Assembly (NCBI RefSeq): GCF_016904885.1
Contig: NZ_JADWYI010000001.1
Location: 4,960,001-5,024,000 of the forward strand
Reading direction: 5' to 3'
DNA length: 64,000 nucleotides
DNA from: Archangium primigenium
GTDB lineage: Bacteria > Myxococcota > Myxococcia > Myxococcales > Myxococcaceae
Below the pieces are notes generated by a model. The model had not been told where the DNA came from and ran no database searches. It saw nothing but the letters and a program-made list of their open reading frames with translations. Made by a program: the position numbers and the translations under genes. Of the stretch, positions 55,614-63,305 are shown one piece after another (positions within the stretch are counted from its first letter, which is position 1; every line of letters starts with the position of its first letter).

Positions 55614-56183
55614 TCAGCCGTGGGTCGGAAGGGGACCTCGGTTCGTGAGGAGCGCGCCAGCGATCACGCCGAAGAGATGATCGGCGCGGCGCTCCGGTGA
55701 CGTCTGGTCGCGGAGCCACGCGAGCGCCCCGAGCAGCGCGAACAGATCGACGCCATCGACGTCGGTCCGCGCCAGGCCCTCGGCTTGCGCGCGGGTGAGG
55801 AGCCGGGTGCCCGCCGCGCGCATCGCCACGCACGACGCATGGAGCGCGGAGTCCGGGTCCGCGATGGCGGCCATCATCGCATCCACCACGCCCCGGTGGC
55901 GGTGGGCGACCCCGACGGCTTCACGCAGCCACGTCACGAGTGCCTCGTCGGGTGGACACGAGGCCTCGAGTTCGTCCGCCCGGGCCTTCAGCGCGTCGAA
56001 GCTCGCCCGGAGCAAGGTCTCGAGCAGGGCCTCGCGCGTCGGAAAGTGACGGTACAGCGTGCCGAGCCCCACACCCGCCCGGCGGGCGATGTCGCGCAGC
56101 GAGGCGTTGGCGCCTTGCTCGGTGAGGACGTCGCGCGCGACGGCGAGGAGGTGCTCGTAGTTCTTCTGGGCGTCGGCTCGCAT
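55614..56183 (-). CDS. TetR-family transcriptional regulator
   Basis: A 189-residue TetR-type repressor. The N-terminal helix-turn-helix is clear (ASLRDIARRAGVGLGTLYRHFPTREALL, about 27-54), followed by a helical ligand-binding domain. The ATG at 56183 follows a large palindrome (56200-56237) and a TTGACA box that belongs to the divergent quinone-reductase gene. Repression of both genes through the palindrome is likely, which is the typical TetR arrangement; the inducer is unknown, perhaps a quinone or electrophile. Confidence 0.93.
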   Translation of the reverse strand: MRADAQKNYEHLLAVARDVLTEQGANASLRDIARRAGVGLGTLYRHFPTREALLETLLRASFDALKARADELEASCPPDEALVTWLREAVGVAHRHRGVVDAMMAAIADPDSALHASCVAMRAAGTRLLTRAQAEGLARTDVDGVDLFALLGALAWLRDQTSPERRADHLFGVIAGALLTNRGPLPTHG

Positions 56184-56199
56184 GGCTCTGTCTTGACAA

Positions 56200-56237
56200 C
56201 CGGAGCGGTGCTCCGCATATGAGGAGCACCGCTCCGG
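56200..56237. promoter_or_regulatory. 38-base palindromic operator over the divergent promoter
   Basis: The arms CCGGAGCGGTGCTCC (56200-56214) and its exact reverse complement (56223-56237) flank an eight-base centre. A TTGACA (56193-56198) lies just before it, and a CATATG at 56216-56221 is 17 bases later in the centre, so the operator overlaps a plausible -10 box. Its site between the TetR gene and the oxidoreductase fits negative autoregulation. Confidence 0.8.
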
Positions 56238-56271
56238 ATAGGGTAGCCCATGTGCGGTGAAGGAGAAAGCG

Positions 56272-57285
56272 ATGCCGAAGAACACGATGGCGGCGGTGCG
56301 GCTGCACGAGTTCGGGGGGCCCGAGGTCCTGCGCTATGACGAGGTGCCGATTCCCACGCTGAAGGCGGGGGAGGTGCTCGTTCGCGTCCATGCGGTGGGC
56401 ATCAATCCCCCCGACTGGTACCTGCGCGACGGGATGAGGACGATGCCCCCGGAGTGGCGGCCCACGATACCGCTGCCCGCCATCCCGGGCTCGGACGTGT
56501 CGGGGGTCGTCGCGGCCGTTGCCCCGGACGTGCGAGGCTTCTCCGTGGGCGACGCGGTCTTCGGCATGATCCGCTTTCCGAGCTTCGGGGAGAGCGCGGC
56601 CTATGCCGAGTACGTCGCCGCGCCCGCGTCGGACCTGGCCCACAAGCCCGCGGGCATCGATCACGTGCAAGCCGCCGGAGCGCCGATGTCGGGGCTCACC
56701 GCGTGGCAGTTCCTGATCGACGTCGGACACGACCATCCGAACCCGTTCCAGGCGCTGCCGCATCGTCCGATGGCCCTCGGCCCCGGGACCACGGTGCTCG
56801 TCAACGGCGCCGCGGGCGGCGTGGGGCATCTCGCGGTGCAGCTGGCCAAATGGAAGGGGGCCCGCGTCATCGCGGTGGCATCGGGTGCGCATGCGGCGTT
56901 CCTGCGCGGGCTCGGCGCCGACACGTTCATCGACTACACCCAGGGCCGGGCCGAGAACCAGGTGCGGGAGGTCGATCTCGTGCTCGACGCCGTCGGCGGC
57001 CCGGGCAGCGATCGGTTCCTGCGCACGCTCAAGCGCGGCGGTGCGTTGTACCCGGTGTTCGTCAGCCCCATCAACGCCGAGGAACTCGAGCGGCTCGGCG
57101 TGACGACCTCGATCACCCAGGTGCGCTCGAACGGCCCCCAGCTCGCGGAGCTCGGGCGTTTGCTCGACGCGGGGACGGTGCGCGTCGCCATCGACAGCAC
57201 GTTCCCGCTCGCGGAGGCGCGACAGGCGCACGAGCGCGCCGCCCGGGGGCACCTCCGAGGTAAGATCGTGCTCACGGTCGCGTGA
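56272..57285 (+). CDS. Zinc-type alcohol dehydrogenase-like / NADPH:quinone oxidoreductase
   Basis: A 337-residue medium-chain dehydrogenase/reductase of the quinone oxidoreductase group. The signs are VRVHAVGINPPDWYLRDG, the GSDVSGVVAAV segment, the Rossmann GAAGGVGHLAVQLAK and the closing HLRGKIVLTV. The catalytic zinc ligands are absent, as expected for this subgroup. It probably reduces quinones or alkenals with NADPH. The ATG at 56272 has AAGGAG six bases upstream and is preferred over the GTG at 56257. The TetR operator lies 34 bases before it. Confidence 0.93.
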   Translation: MPKNTMAAVRLHEFGGPEVLRYDEVPIPTLKAGEVLVRVHAVGINPPDWYLRDGMRTMPPEWRPTIPLPAIPGSDVSGVVAAVAPDVRGFSVGDAVFGMIRFPSFGESAAYAEYVAAPASDLAHKPAGIDHVQAAGAPMSGLTAWQFLIDVGHDHPNPFQALPHRPMALGPGTTVLVNGAAGGVGHLAVQLAKWKGARVIAVASGAHAAFLRGLGADTFIDYTQGRAENQVREVDLVLDAVGGPGSDRFLRTLKRGGALYPVFVSPINAEELERLGVTTSITQVRSNGPQLAELGRLLDAGTVRVAIDSTFPLAEARQAHERAARGHLRGKIVLTVA

Positions 57286-57361
57286 GGGCGAGGGCTCGGC
57301 CCAGGTCGATCGCGACTCCTGGGCAACCTCGGGTCACCTCGGGCATCAGAGGCGCCAGCAC

Positions 57362-57377
57362 GGGACGGGAACGTCCC
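57362..57377. promoter_or_regulatory. Small inverted repeat before the glutathione transferase gene
   Basis: GGGACG (57362-57367) and CGTCCC (57372-57377) are perfect complements with a four-base loop, 19 bases before the GTG of the gene at 57397. It may be an operator or a hairpin. Confidence 0.3.
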
Positions 57378-57396
57378 CTCGCACGGGAGTGAAGAC

Positions 57397-58014
57397 GTGA
57401 TCGATCTGTATACGTTCAGGACGCCCAACGGCCGCAAGGCCTCCATCGCGCTGGAAGAGCTCGGCCTGCCCTACACCGTCAAGGTGGTGGACCTCACCCG
57501 GGGCGAGCAGCTCAAGCCCGAATTCCTCGCCATCAATCCCAACAACAAGATTCCAGCCATCGTGGATCATGAGGGGCCCGGCGGTCGGCCGCTGACGCTG
57601 TTCGAGTCCGGCGCCATCCTGCTGTACCTCGCGGAAAAGGCGGGCGCGCTGTTGCCCACGGATGCGCGGGGCAAGGCGGAGGTGACGCAGTGGCTGATGT
57701 TCCAGATGGGCGGCGTGGGGCCGATGCTGGGCCAGCTCAATTTCTTCGGGCATTTCTCGGCCCAAAAGGATGCCTTCGCCATCGAGCGCTTCCAGACGGA
57801 GGCCCGGCGCTTGCTGGGCGTGCTCGATCGGCACCTGGCCTCACGCGATTACCTGGCCGGCGCGTACTCCATCGCGGACATCGCCACGTACCCGGCGCTG
57901 GTGACCGCGCGCGGCTTCTTCCCGGAACTCTTCCAGACGCTGGGGCACGTCCCGCAGTGGATGCACCGCGTCGGCAGCCGTCCCGCCGTGCAGCGGGGCA
58001 TGACGATCCCCTGA
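57397..58014 (+). CDS. Glutathione S-transferase, YfcG-like (nu class)
   Basis: A 205-residue two-domain GST. The thioredoxin-like half begins IDLYTFRTPNGRKASIALEELG; the TPNG-x-K motif is that of the YfcG/YghU group, which acts as a glutathione-dependent disulfide reductase. SPNNKIPAIVDH is represented by INPNNKIPAIVDHEG, and FESGAILLYLAEK gives the glutathione-binding Glu-Ser. The helical C-terminal half ends QWMHRVGSRPAVQRGM. It starts with GTG at 57397, preceded by GGAG. It follows the quinone reductase in the same direction by 111 bases, so both may serve redox stress. Confidence 0.92.
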   Translation: MIDLYTFRTPNGRKASIALEELGLPYTVKVVDLTRGEQLKPEFLAINPNNKIPAIVDHEGPGGRPLTLFESGAILLYLAEKAGALLPTDARGKAEVTQWLMFQMGGVGPMLGQLNFFGHFSAQKDAFAIERFQTEARRLLGVLDRHLASRDYLAGAYSIADIATYPALVTARGFFPELFQTLGHVPQWMHRVGSRPAVQRGMTIP

Positions 58015-58155
58015 CCCGGCGAGCGCGTGTGCCCGAGCGCTCCGCCGGCGCCGGGCGGCGCCCTGCACCGCGTCATCGTTCCCTCCATTTCCCGCGCACC
58101 GCGAACCCGCGATACTGCGCGCCCTGGCTCGTTGAACTGCTCCTTGGGGGATTTC

Positions 58156-58998
58156 ATGAACTGGCGGGGAACATGGGGCGTCGGTCTCATCGTCTGGACC
58201 GCGCTCACCGGTTGTCAGCACCCTCGGGTGCTGGGCTCGGGGGCCTTGAGCGCGTCCGACTCGGGCTCGGGCAACTCCAGCGCGTCGGGGGACTCCAGCC
58301 GGTCCGACTCGGGCTCGGGCAACTCCGGCGCGTCGGGGGACTCCAGCCGGTCCGACTCGGGCTCGGGGGACTCCAGCCAGTCCGACTCGGGCAACTCCGG
58401 CCAGTCCGATTCGGGCTCCGGGGACTCCAGTCGCTCTGACTCGGGCTCGGGCGACTCCAGCCGTTCGGATTCGGGCTCCGGGGACTCCAGCCGGTCCGAT
58501 TCGGGCTCGGGCGAATCCACCAGGGAGTCGAGCCGGCCGACCGAGGTCTCGGGCAGCTCGAAGGGCAGCGAGAGCAAGTCCTCGCCCATCAGCTCCATCA
58601 CCCTGGTGGGCGTCACCGTGGGCGGGCTGGGCGTGGTCATCTGGCGCACGTTCAGCGCCGCGGCCCAGGCCCTCCCGCCCCCGGTCGCCATGGGCGAGGT
58701 GGCCCAGGCCTACCTGCGCGCGCGCAACCACCAGTTGCGTGAGGATCTCGCGCTCGGCGCGGGCCCCAGCATCGAGGACCTGGCCTCCCTGGCGCGCATC
58801 CGCCGGGAGAACCTGCGGCTCTTCGGCCAGGTGCTGCGCGCGCACCGCGGGGAATTGCTCGCGCTCGCCCAGCCGGCCCACCTCACGCCCGCGCGCGCCC
58901 TGGAATGGCTGGAGCGGGTGGGGCGGCTCGCGGGCGAGGAGCCCCGGCTCCAGCGGGATGCGAGCGCGTTCCTGGCGGCCCAGGGCCTGGGGGAATGA
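58156..58998 (+). CDS. Lipoprotein with Ser/Gly/Asp repeats
   Basis: A 280-residue lipoprotein with signal and lipobox WTALTGC (Cys20). Residues 34-120 are repeats of DSGSGDSSRS and variants. A predicted membrane helix follows (about 146-166, ITLVGVTVGGLGVVIW), and then a charged helical region (about 180-280). Such Ser-rich stretches often act as stalks or flexible linkers in surface lipoproteins. The ATG at 58156 has TGGGGGA upstream. The stop overlaps the DUF4105 gene start (ATGA), so the two should be co-produced. Function unknown. Confidence 0.75.
   Translation: MNWRGTWGVGLIVWTALTGCQHPRVLGSGALSASDSGSGNSSASGDSSRSDSGSGNSGASGDSSRSDSGSGDSSQSDSGNSGQSDSGSGDSSRSDSGSGDSSRSDSGSGDSSRSDSGSGESTRESSRPTEVSGSSKGSESKSSPISSITLVGVTVGGLGVVIWRTFSAAAQALPPPVAMGEVAQAYLRARNHQLREDLALGAGPSIEDLASLARIRRENLRLFGQVLRAHRGELLALAQPAHLTPARALEWLERVGRLAGEEPRLQRDASAFLAAQGLGE
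58255..58515 (+). repeat. Tandem Ser/Gly/Asp coding repeat
   Basis: About nine units of 24-30 bases, most encoding DSGSGDSSRS-like decamers, in the lipoprotein above. Unit lengths vary by multiples of three, so the frame is kept. Slippage could change the copy number between strains. Confidence 0.85.
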
Positions 58999-61718
58999 AG
59001 CGCGGGGCCCTCCTGCTACTGACCTGGCTGGGCGGAGGGTTCCAGGGGGAGGCGGCCGCGCGACCCCTCGCCGAGCGCGTGGCCGCCCTGGAGGCGCGCG
59101 CGGGCCTCGTGCTGCGCCCGCCCGCGTCCGAGGACGCCGCGCTCGTGACCGAGATCGAGGCCGCGCTCGAGGCGCTGCCGCCCGCGCTGCGCCGGCCCCC
59201 GGGCGGGCCGCTGGAGCTGGTGACGCACCCGGAGCCCGCGCCCTTCGGTCTGGGCAATGCCTCGGCGCGGCGGCCGGAGTGGAGCGAGGACAAACGGCGC
59301 TTCCACCTGTATGCCTTCGTGCCCGGAGACGAGCGGCGGGCGGCGCTGCGCACGGCGCGGCTGTCCGACGGGGAGCTGGAGCGGCTGTGGCGGCGGCGCG
59401 CGGTGGTGCACGCGGTGATGCGGCGGTGGGACGACGCGCGGGGCTGGAGCGGGACGGCCCGTTGGCGGCGCCTGTCGGGTTGGCGTCGGCCCCTGGAGCG
59501 GCCGCTCGTCTTCTCCGAGCAGGCCCTGCTCACCTATGACGGGGCGTACAGCCGCGCACGCGGCCGGGCGAGCGCGGCGCTGGACCTGGCCACCTTCGCC
59601 GAGGAGTTCTTCGTGCCGGTGGAGTCGCTGCGCGAGGACGCCTTGTCGGTGGACGAGCGCGTGGCGTGCCAGGAGTTCTCCAAGGCCCGGGCGCTCGGCG
59701 AACTGCTGGCGCGGGACGGCCTGGCGCGGCTGGCGCCCCGGGCCGCGTGCCCCGCCTTCGACGCCTGGGCCCGGCAAGAGGCGCTGGCCGAGGTCGAGGT
59801 GCTGTTGGTGAGCTCCACGGGCCGCCAGCCCGAGTCGCTGTTCGGGCACTTGATGCTGCGGCCGGTGTGGCGCGAGGACGCGGAGGCCGTGCGAGGCCCG
59901 GGCTTCGAGGCGGTGGTGCAGCCCGTGGCCCTGACGGGCGGCCGGGCGCGGGGACCGGACTATGTCCTCATGGGCCTGGCCGGGGGGTTCTCGCTCGCCT
60001 TCCTCACCACGACACTCGGGGACGTGGCGCACGAGGCCCTGGAATTGGAGCAGCGCACGGTGCGCCGCTTCCGTTTGCGGCTCACGGCGGGCGAGCGCGT
60101 CCGGGTGCTCGAGCGGGTGTGGGAGCTGGAGCGGCGGGGCTACCTGCCGTACTTCTTCGCCACCGACAACTGCGCGAGCGCGCTGCTGTTCCTGCTCAAC
60201 GGCGCGCTGGAGGAGGACCGGCGCGTGCGCACGCCCGGCCTGCTGTGGGTGCTGCCCGGGGCCACGCTGGATGCCCTCGCGCGGCTGGAGGTGGACGGCC
60301 CGGACGGCGCGCCCCGGCCCCTGCTCGAGCACGTGCCGGATGACCTCGAGTCCACGGGGGACCGCGCCCTGCGGGCCCACGCGGCCCGGGAGCGGGCGCT
60401 CGCGACCGTGGTGGCGCGCGTGGGGCCGTCGCTGGCCCCCCGGTGGACCCTGCTGCACCGGCGGCTGTCGTCCGCGGTCCCCGGCACGCGTCATGCCGCC
60501 TGGCACCGGGTGCCCGCCCTGGTGGAGGCCACGCTCGCCGCCGCGCCCGTGGCCGAGGCGGTGCACGCGTACCTCGCCCAGTCCGTGCGGGTGGAGCGCG
60601 CGGAGGTGGACCGCATGGAGGCGCGGCGGCTCGCCGTGGAGTACGCCCGGCTGGTGGCGGTGCACGGTGTCGTGCCGGACCACCGCGGCGCCGAGCGGGA
60701 GCGCCAGCGGGTCTTCGAGCGGGAGGACGCGGTGCAGCGCCACCTGGCGGCGCTCGATCGCCTCGCCCTCGTCGAGCAGGTGCTGGCCACCGCGGACAAG
60801 CGCGCCCCCACGCCGCAGGAGGAACAGGTGCTCGCGCGGGCCCGGGACGTGGAGGCCGTCTTCCAGACCGCCACCGACGTGCAGGGGGCGCTCCAGGGGG
60901 GCCCGCTGGCCCCGGTGGAGGGGCTGGACTTCCTGCGGCGGGACCAGGCCGACAAGGTCCAGGCGGAGCGGACGCGGGCCGCGCGCGGGTTGGAGACCTC
61001 GGGCGCGGCGCGCGTCGCGGTGGGCGGGGGCGTGGAGTGGCTCGCCTCGGGGGGCATGCGTCCGGTGCTGTCGCTCCAGACCGCCGCGCTCAAGGAGGGC
61101 CTGGGCGAGTCGTTCCTCCATGGCTTCCGGCCGAGCAGCGAGCTGCGGCTGCTCGACGGGGTGCTGCGCCTCGTGCCCGGACGGGGCCTGCCCCGGGTGG
61201 TGGACTCGCGGCTCACGCTGCTGGGCTACCGCACGCTCTTGCGCGAGCCGCCGTGGCACCGCGAGACGCTGCTCGACGAGCTGGGGTGGGGCGTGGAGGC
61301 CCGGATGGAGACCCGGGACAAGGCGCACGCGCAGCCGTACCGGGCCACGCTCCAGGCCGAGGCCCTGCTGGTGGTGGACGACAGCCCGGACTTCCGCCAC
61401 TACGCGGCGCTGGGTGTGGGGGCCAGGGCGGCCGTGCGGTGGGGCGCGTGGCCCACGCCCGGCGCCGGTCCCCGCTTCTCCTTCGCGCAGCGCGTGGCGC
61501 TCCCGGGCTCGTCCTTCAACGCCGTGCGCCTGGAGGCCGCCTGGGCGCCCCTGTTCCTGCTCGGAACGGGTCCGCGGTACGAAGCGGAGGCCTCGCTCCA
61601 GGTGGAGTGGCTCGTCGGCCGGTGGGGGCCTCGGGCGCTGCGGCTGGTGCCCCGGGCCCAGCTCCTCTGGGAAGGGCACGTCGAGCCTCGGGTGGACATG
61701 GCGATCGAGTGGTTGTGA
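58995..61718 (+). CDS. DUF4105-domain protein (Lnb N-terminal domain-like)
   Basis: A 907-residue exported protein. The first 22 residues look like a signal peptide (LLLLTWLGGGFQGEAAA). A DUF4105/Lnb-type cysteine hydrolase-like domain occupies about residues 230-450. Its markers are SSTGRQPESLFGHLMLRP, VLMGLAGGFSLAFLTTTLGD and YFFATDNCASALLFLLN, where the invariant His and the DNC cysteine are expected catalytic residues. The C-terminal 250 residues alternate polar and hydrophobic residues (VLSLQTAALKEGLG, LRLVPRAQLLWEG) and may form an outer-membrane beta-barrel. Its ATG overlaps the lipoprotein stop. Function of DUF4105 in myxobacteria is unknown; a transferase or acyl-hydrolase role is only a guess. 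Confidence 0.85.
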   Translation: MKRGALLLLTWLGGGFQGEAAARPLAERVAALEARAGLVLRPPASEDAALVTEIEAALEALPPALRRPPGGPLELVTHPEPAPFGLGNASARRPEWSEDKRRFHLYAFVPGDERRAALRTARLSDGELERLWRRRAVVHAVMRRWDDARGWSGTARWRRLSGWRRPLERPLVFSEQALLTYDGAYSRARGRASAALDLATFAEEFFVPVESLREDALSVDERVACQEFSKARALGELLARDGLARLAPRAACPAFDAWARQEALAEVEVLLVSSTGRQPESLFGHLMLRPVWREDAEAVRGPGFEAVVQPVALTGGRARGPDYVLMGLAGGFSLAFLTTTLGDVAHEALELEQRTVRRFRLRLTAGERVRVLERVWELERRGYLPYFFATDNCASALLFLLNGALEEDRRVRTPGLLWVLPGATLDALARLEVDGPDGAPRPLLEHVPDDLESTGDRALRAHAARERALATVVARVGPSLAPRWTLLHRRLSSAVPGTRHAAWHRVPALVEATLAAAPVAEAVHAYLAQSVRVERAEVDRMEARRLAVEYARLVAVHGVVPDHRGAERERQRVFEREDAVQRHLAALDRLALVEQVLATADKRAPTPQEEQVLARARDVEAVFQTATDVQGALQGGPLAPVEGLDFLRRDQADKVQAERTRAARGLETSGAARVAVGGGVEWLASGGMRPVLSLQTAALKEGLGESFLHGFRPSSELRLLDGVLRLVPGRGLPRVVDSRLTLLGYRTLLREPPWHRETLLDELGWGVEARMETRDKAHAQPYRATLQAEALLVVDDSPDFRHYAALGVGARAAVRWGAWPTPGAGPRFSFAQRVALPGSSFNAVRLEAAWAPLFLLGTGPRYEAEASLQVEWLVGRWGPRALRLVPRAQLLWEGHVEPRVDMAIEWL

Positions 61719-61844
61719 GCGGGCCGCCCGCCTGGTGTCCCTCCGGGCGCGGCCCCCTTCGCGTCACACGGGGGCAATCGCGCCTTCCTTCCTTCGTAGA
61801 GCGGAGGAGAGCGGAGGTTGTCGCTCTGGAAAAGGAGCCTCGCC

Positions 61845-62429
61845 ATGTTGGACACGCGCGTCGATCACCGCTTCAAGCGCACCTGGGAGTTCTTCACGGC
61901 CAACGCCCTGGACCTGATGCTGGGCAGCCTCGTGGTGTTGCTCGGCTCGATCACCGTCGTGCTGGGGCCGTGGTTCGCCTTCAACCTGCTCCAGGAGACG
62001 CTCGAGGGGGTGCGCACGGGCCGCCCGGTGAACTGGCGGGCGACGTACACCCGGCGGGGCACCTTCCTCAAGAGCTGGGGGCTCGCCCTGGCCATGGGCA
62101 TCCCGCTGGCCATCGGCTACTCGCTCATCCTGCCCGGCCTGCTGCTGTCCATCCTCTGGCTGCACGCGCCCACGCTGGCGGCCGAGGGTCGGCCCGTCCT
62201 GCGCGCGCTCGGTGACAGCTACCGCCTCTTCCAGCGCCGGCAGGACTGGGCCGCGTGGACGCTCAACGTCCTCGTCGTGGTGGCCATCTCCGCCGCGGGG
62301 GGGCTCGCGCCGCCCCTGGCCGCGCTCATCACGCTGCCGCTGTCCCTGGTGTTCCTCGCCTACTGCCAGACGGACGAGCTGGGCGAGGAGCCGATGCCGC
62401 CCCTGCCCCGGCGCGAAGTGGTGGTGTGA
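61845..62429 (+). CDS. Small polytopic membrane protein
   Basis: A 194-residue hydrophobic protein with about four membrane helices (LMLGSLVVLLGSITVVLGPWF, GLALAMGIPLAIGYSLILPGLLLSILW, WTLNVLVVVAISAAGGL, LAALITLPLSLVFLAY). It has a helical start (RFKRTWEFFTANA) and an acidic-Pro tail. I see no family motif with a known role. The ATG at 61845 has AAAGGAG eight bases upstream. Gene function unknown; it is convergent with the following lipoprotein gene over the hairpin at 62436. Confidence 0.75.
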   Translation: MLDTRVDHRFKRTWEFFTANALDLMLGSLVVLLGSITVVLGPWFAFNLLQETLEGVRTGRPVNWRATYTRRGTFLKSWGLALAMGIPLAIGYSLILPGLLLSILWLHAPTLAAEGRPVLRALGDSYRLFQRRQDWAAWTLNVLVVVAISAAGGLAPPLAALITLPLSLVFLAYCQTDELGEEPMPPLPRREVVV

Positions 62430-62435
62430 GCGCCA

Positions 62436-62454
62436 GGGCGGGGCGACCCCGCCC
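62436..62454. terminator. Stem-loop between convergent genes
   Basis: GGGCGGGG (62436-62443) and CCCCGCCC (62447-62454) pair perfectly around a three-base loop. It sits in the 28-base gap between two convergent genes, suited to terminate both. No U-tract is visible. Confidence 0.6.
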
Positions 62455-62457
62455 GGC

Positions 62458-63267
62458 TCACTCGCCGTCGGGGTTGCGGATGCAGATCTGCCCGACGAAG
62501 GAGATGTACGCGCACACCGGCAGGCGAGGGCCGCACTCGACCGAGGACACGCAGGGCCCGGAGCAGAAGTAGCCGCTCCAGCCCTCGATGCAGAGCGAGC
62601 TCTCGCAGTCATTGCCGGTGGTGCACGCGTCGATGCCCGAGCGGCCCGTGCCGCGCGGGCCCGTGAGGCACTGGCAGCCCAGGGACTCGTCGCAGTCGCA
62701 GCGCTCGTCGCAGGGGCAGTCGCTGTTGAAGGTGCAGTCCAGCCGTGAGCCGCCCTCGGGCGTGCTCGGGTCGTGGACACACGTGCCTCCGTCGTCGGTG
62801 CCCGCGTCCGGGGGACTGCCGGCGTCCGGCGCGCCCGCGTCCGGCGTGCCCGCGTCGACCTCGCCCGCGTCGGTGGAGGCATCCGGCGCCTCGCCCGCGT
62901 CAGGCGTGCCCGCGTCGTCCTCGCCCGCATCGGTGGAGGCATCCGGGAGTTCCCCCGCATCCGGAAGGCCCGCGTCGTCCTCGCCTGCGTCAGGCGTGCC
63001 CGCGTCGTACTCGCCCGCGTCCTCGGGCGCTCCGGCGTCCACCGCCGTGCCCGCGTCGCTTCCCGCATCGGTCGGGTCGGTCTCCGTGGAGGCGTCGGGC
63101 GGGGGCGGGGGCGTCCCGGCATCGCCTGGGCCCTCGCCGGAGCCTCCATCCTCGGTGGGCGCGGGGTTCTCCACCTCCGGCTCCGGGGGAGACGCGCTCC
63201 CTCCACAGTGCGTCAACGCGAGGACTCCGAGCACCGAGGCAACGACGAACCACTTCTTCAAGGGCAC
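62458..63267 (-). CDS. Putative lipoprotein with Asp-Ala-Gly-rich linker and Cys-rich C-terminus
   Basis: A 269-residue exported protein. The signal peptide is followed by a cysteine (LALTHC, atypical with His at -1). A long linker (about 40-160) of DAG/PDAG/EDAG repeats leads to a cysteine-rich end (about 160-269), CVHDPSTPEGG...CDCDESLGCQC, with about 16 cysteines that may fold as disulfide-bonded knots. Such DAG linkers are a myxobacterial surface-protein hallmark and also appear in the lipoprotein at 28756. Start GTG at 63267, or a TTG at 63261 with a better-spaced GGGAG. Function unknown. Confidence 0.75.
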   Translation of the reverse strand: MPLKKWFVVASVLGVLALTHCGGSASPPEPEVENPAPTEDGGSGEGPGDAGTPPPPPDASTETDPTDAGSDAGTAVDAGAPEDAGEYDAGTPDAGEDDAGLPDAGELPDASTDAGEDDAGTPDAGEAPDASTDAGEVDAGTPDAGAPDAGSPPDAGTDDGGTCVHDPSTPEGGSRLDCTFNSDCPCDERCDCDESLGCQCLTGPRGTGRSGIDACTTGNDCESSLCIEGWSGYFCSGPCVSSVECGPRLPVCAYISFVGQICIRNPDGE

Positions 63268-63305
63268 TTCTCCCGTGCGGCGAGTGACGTTGCCGCCACC
63301 GCCGT

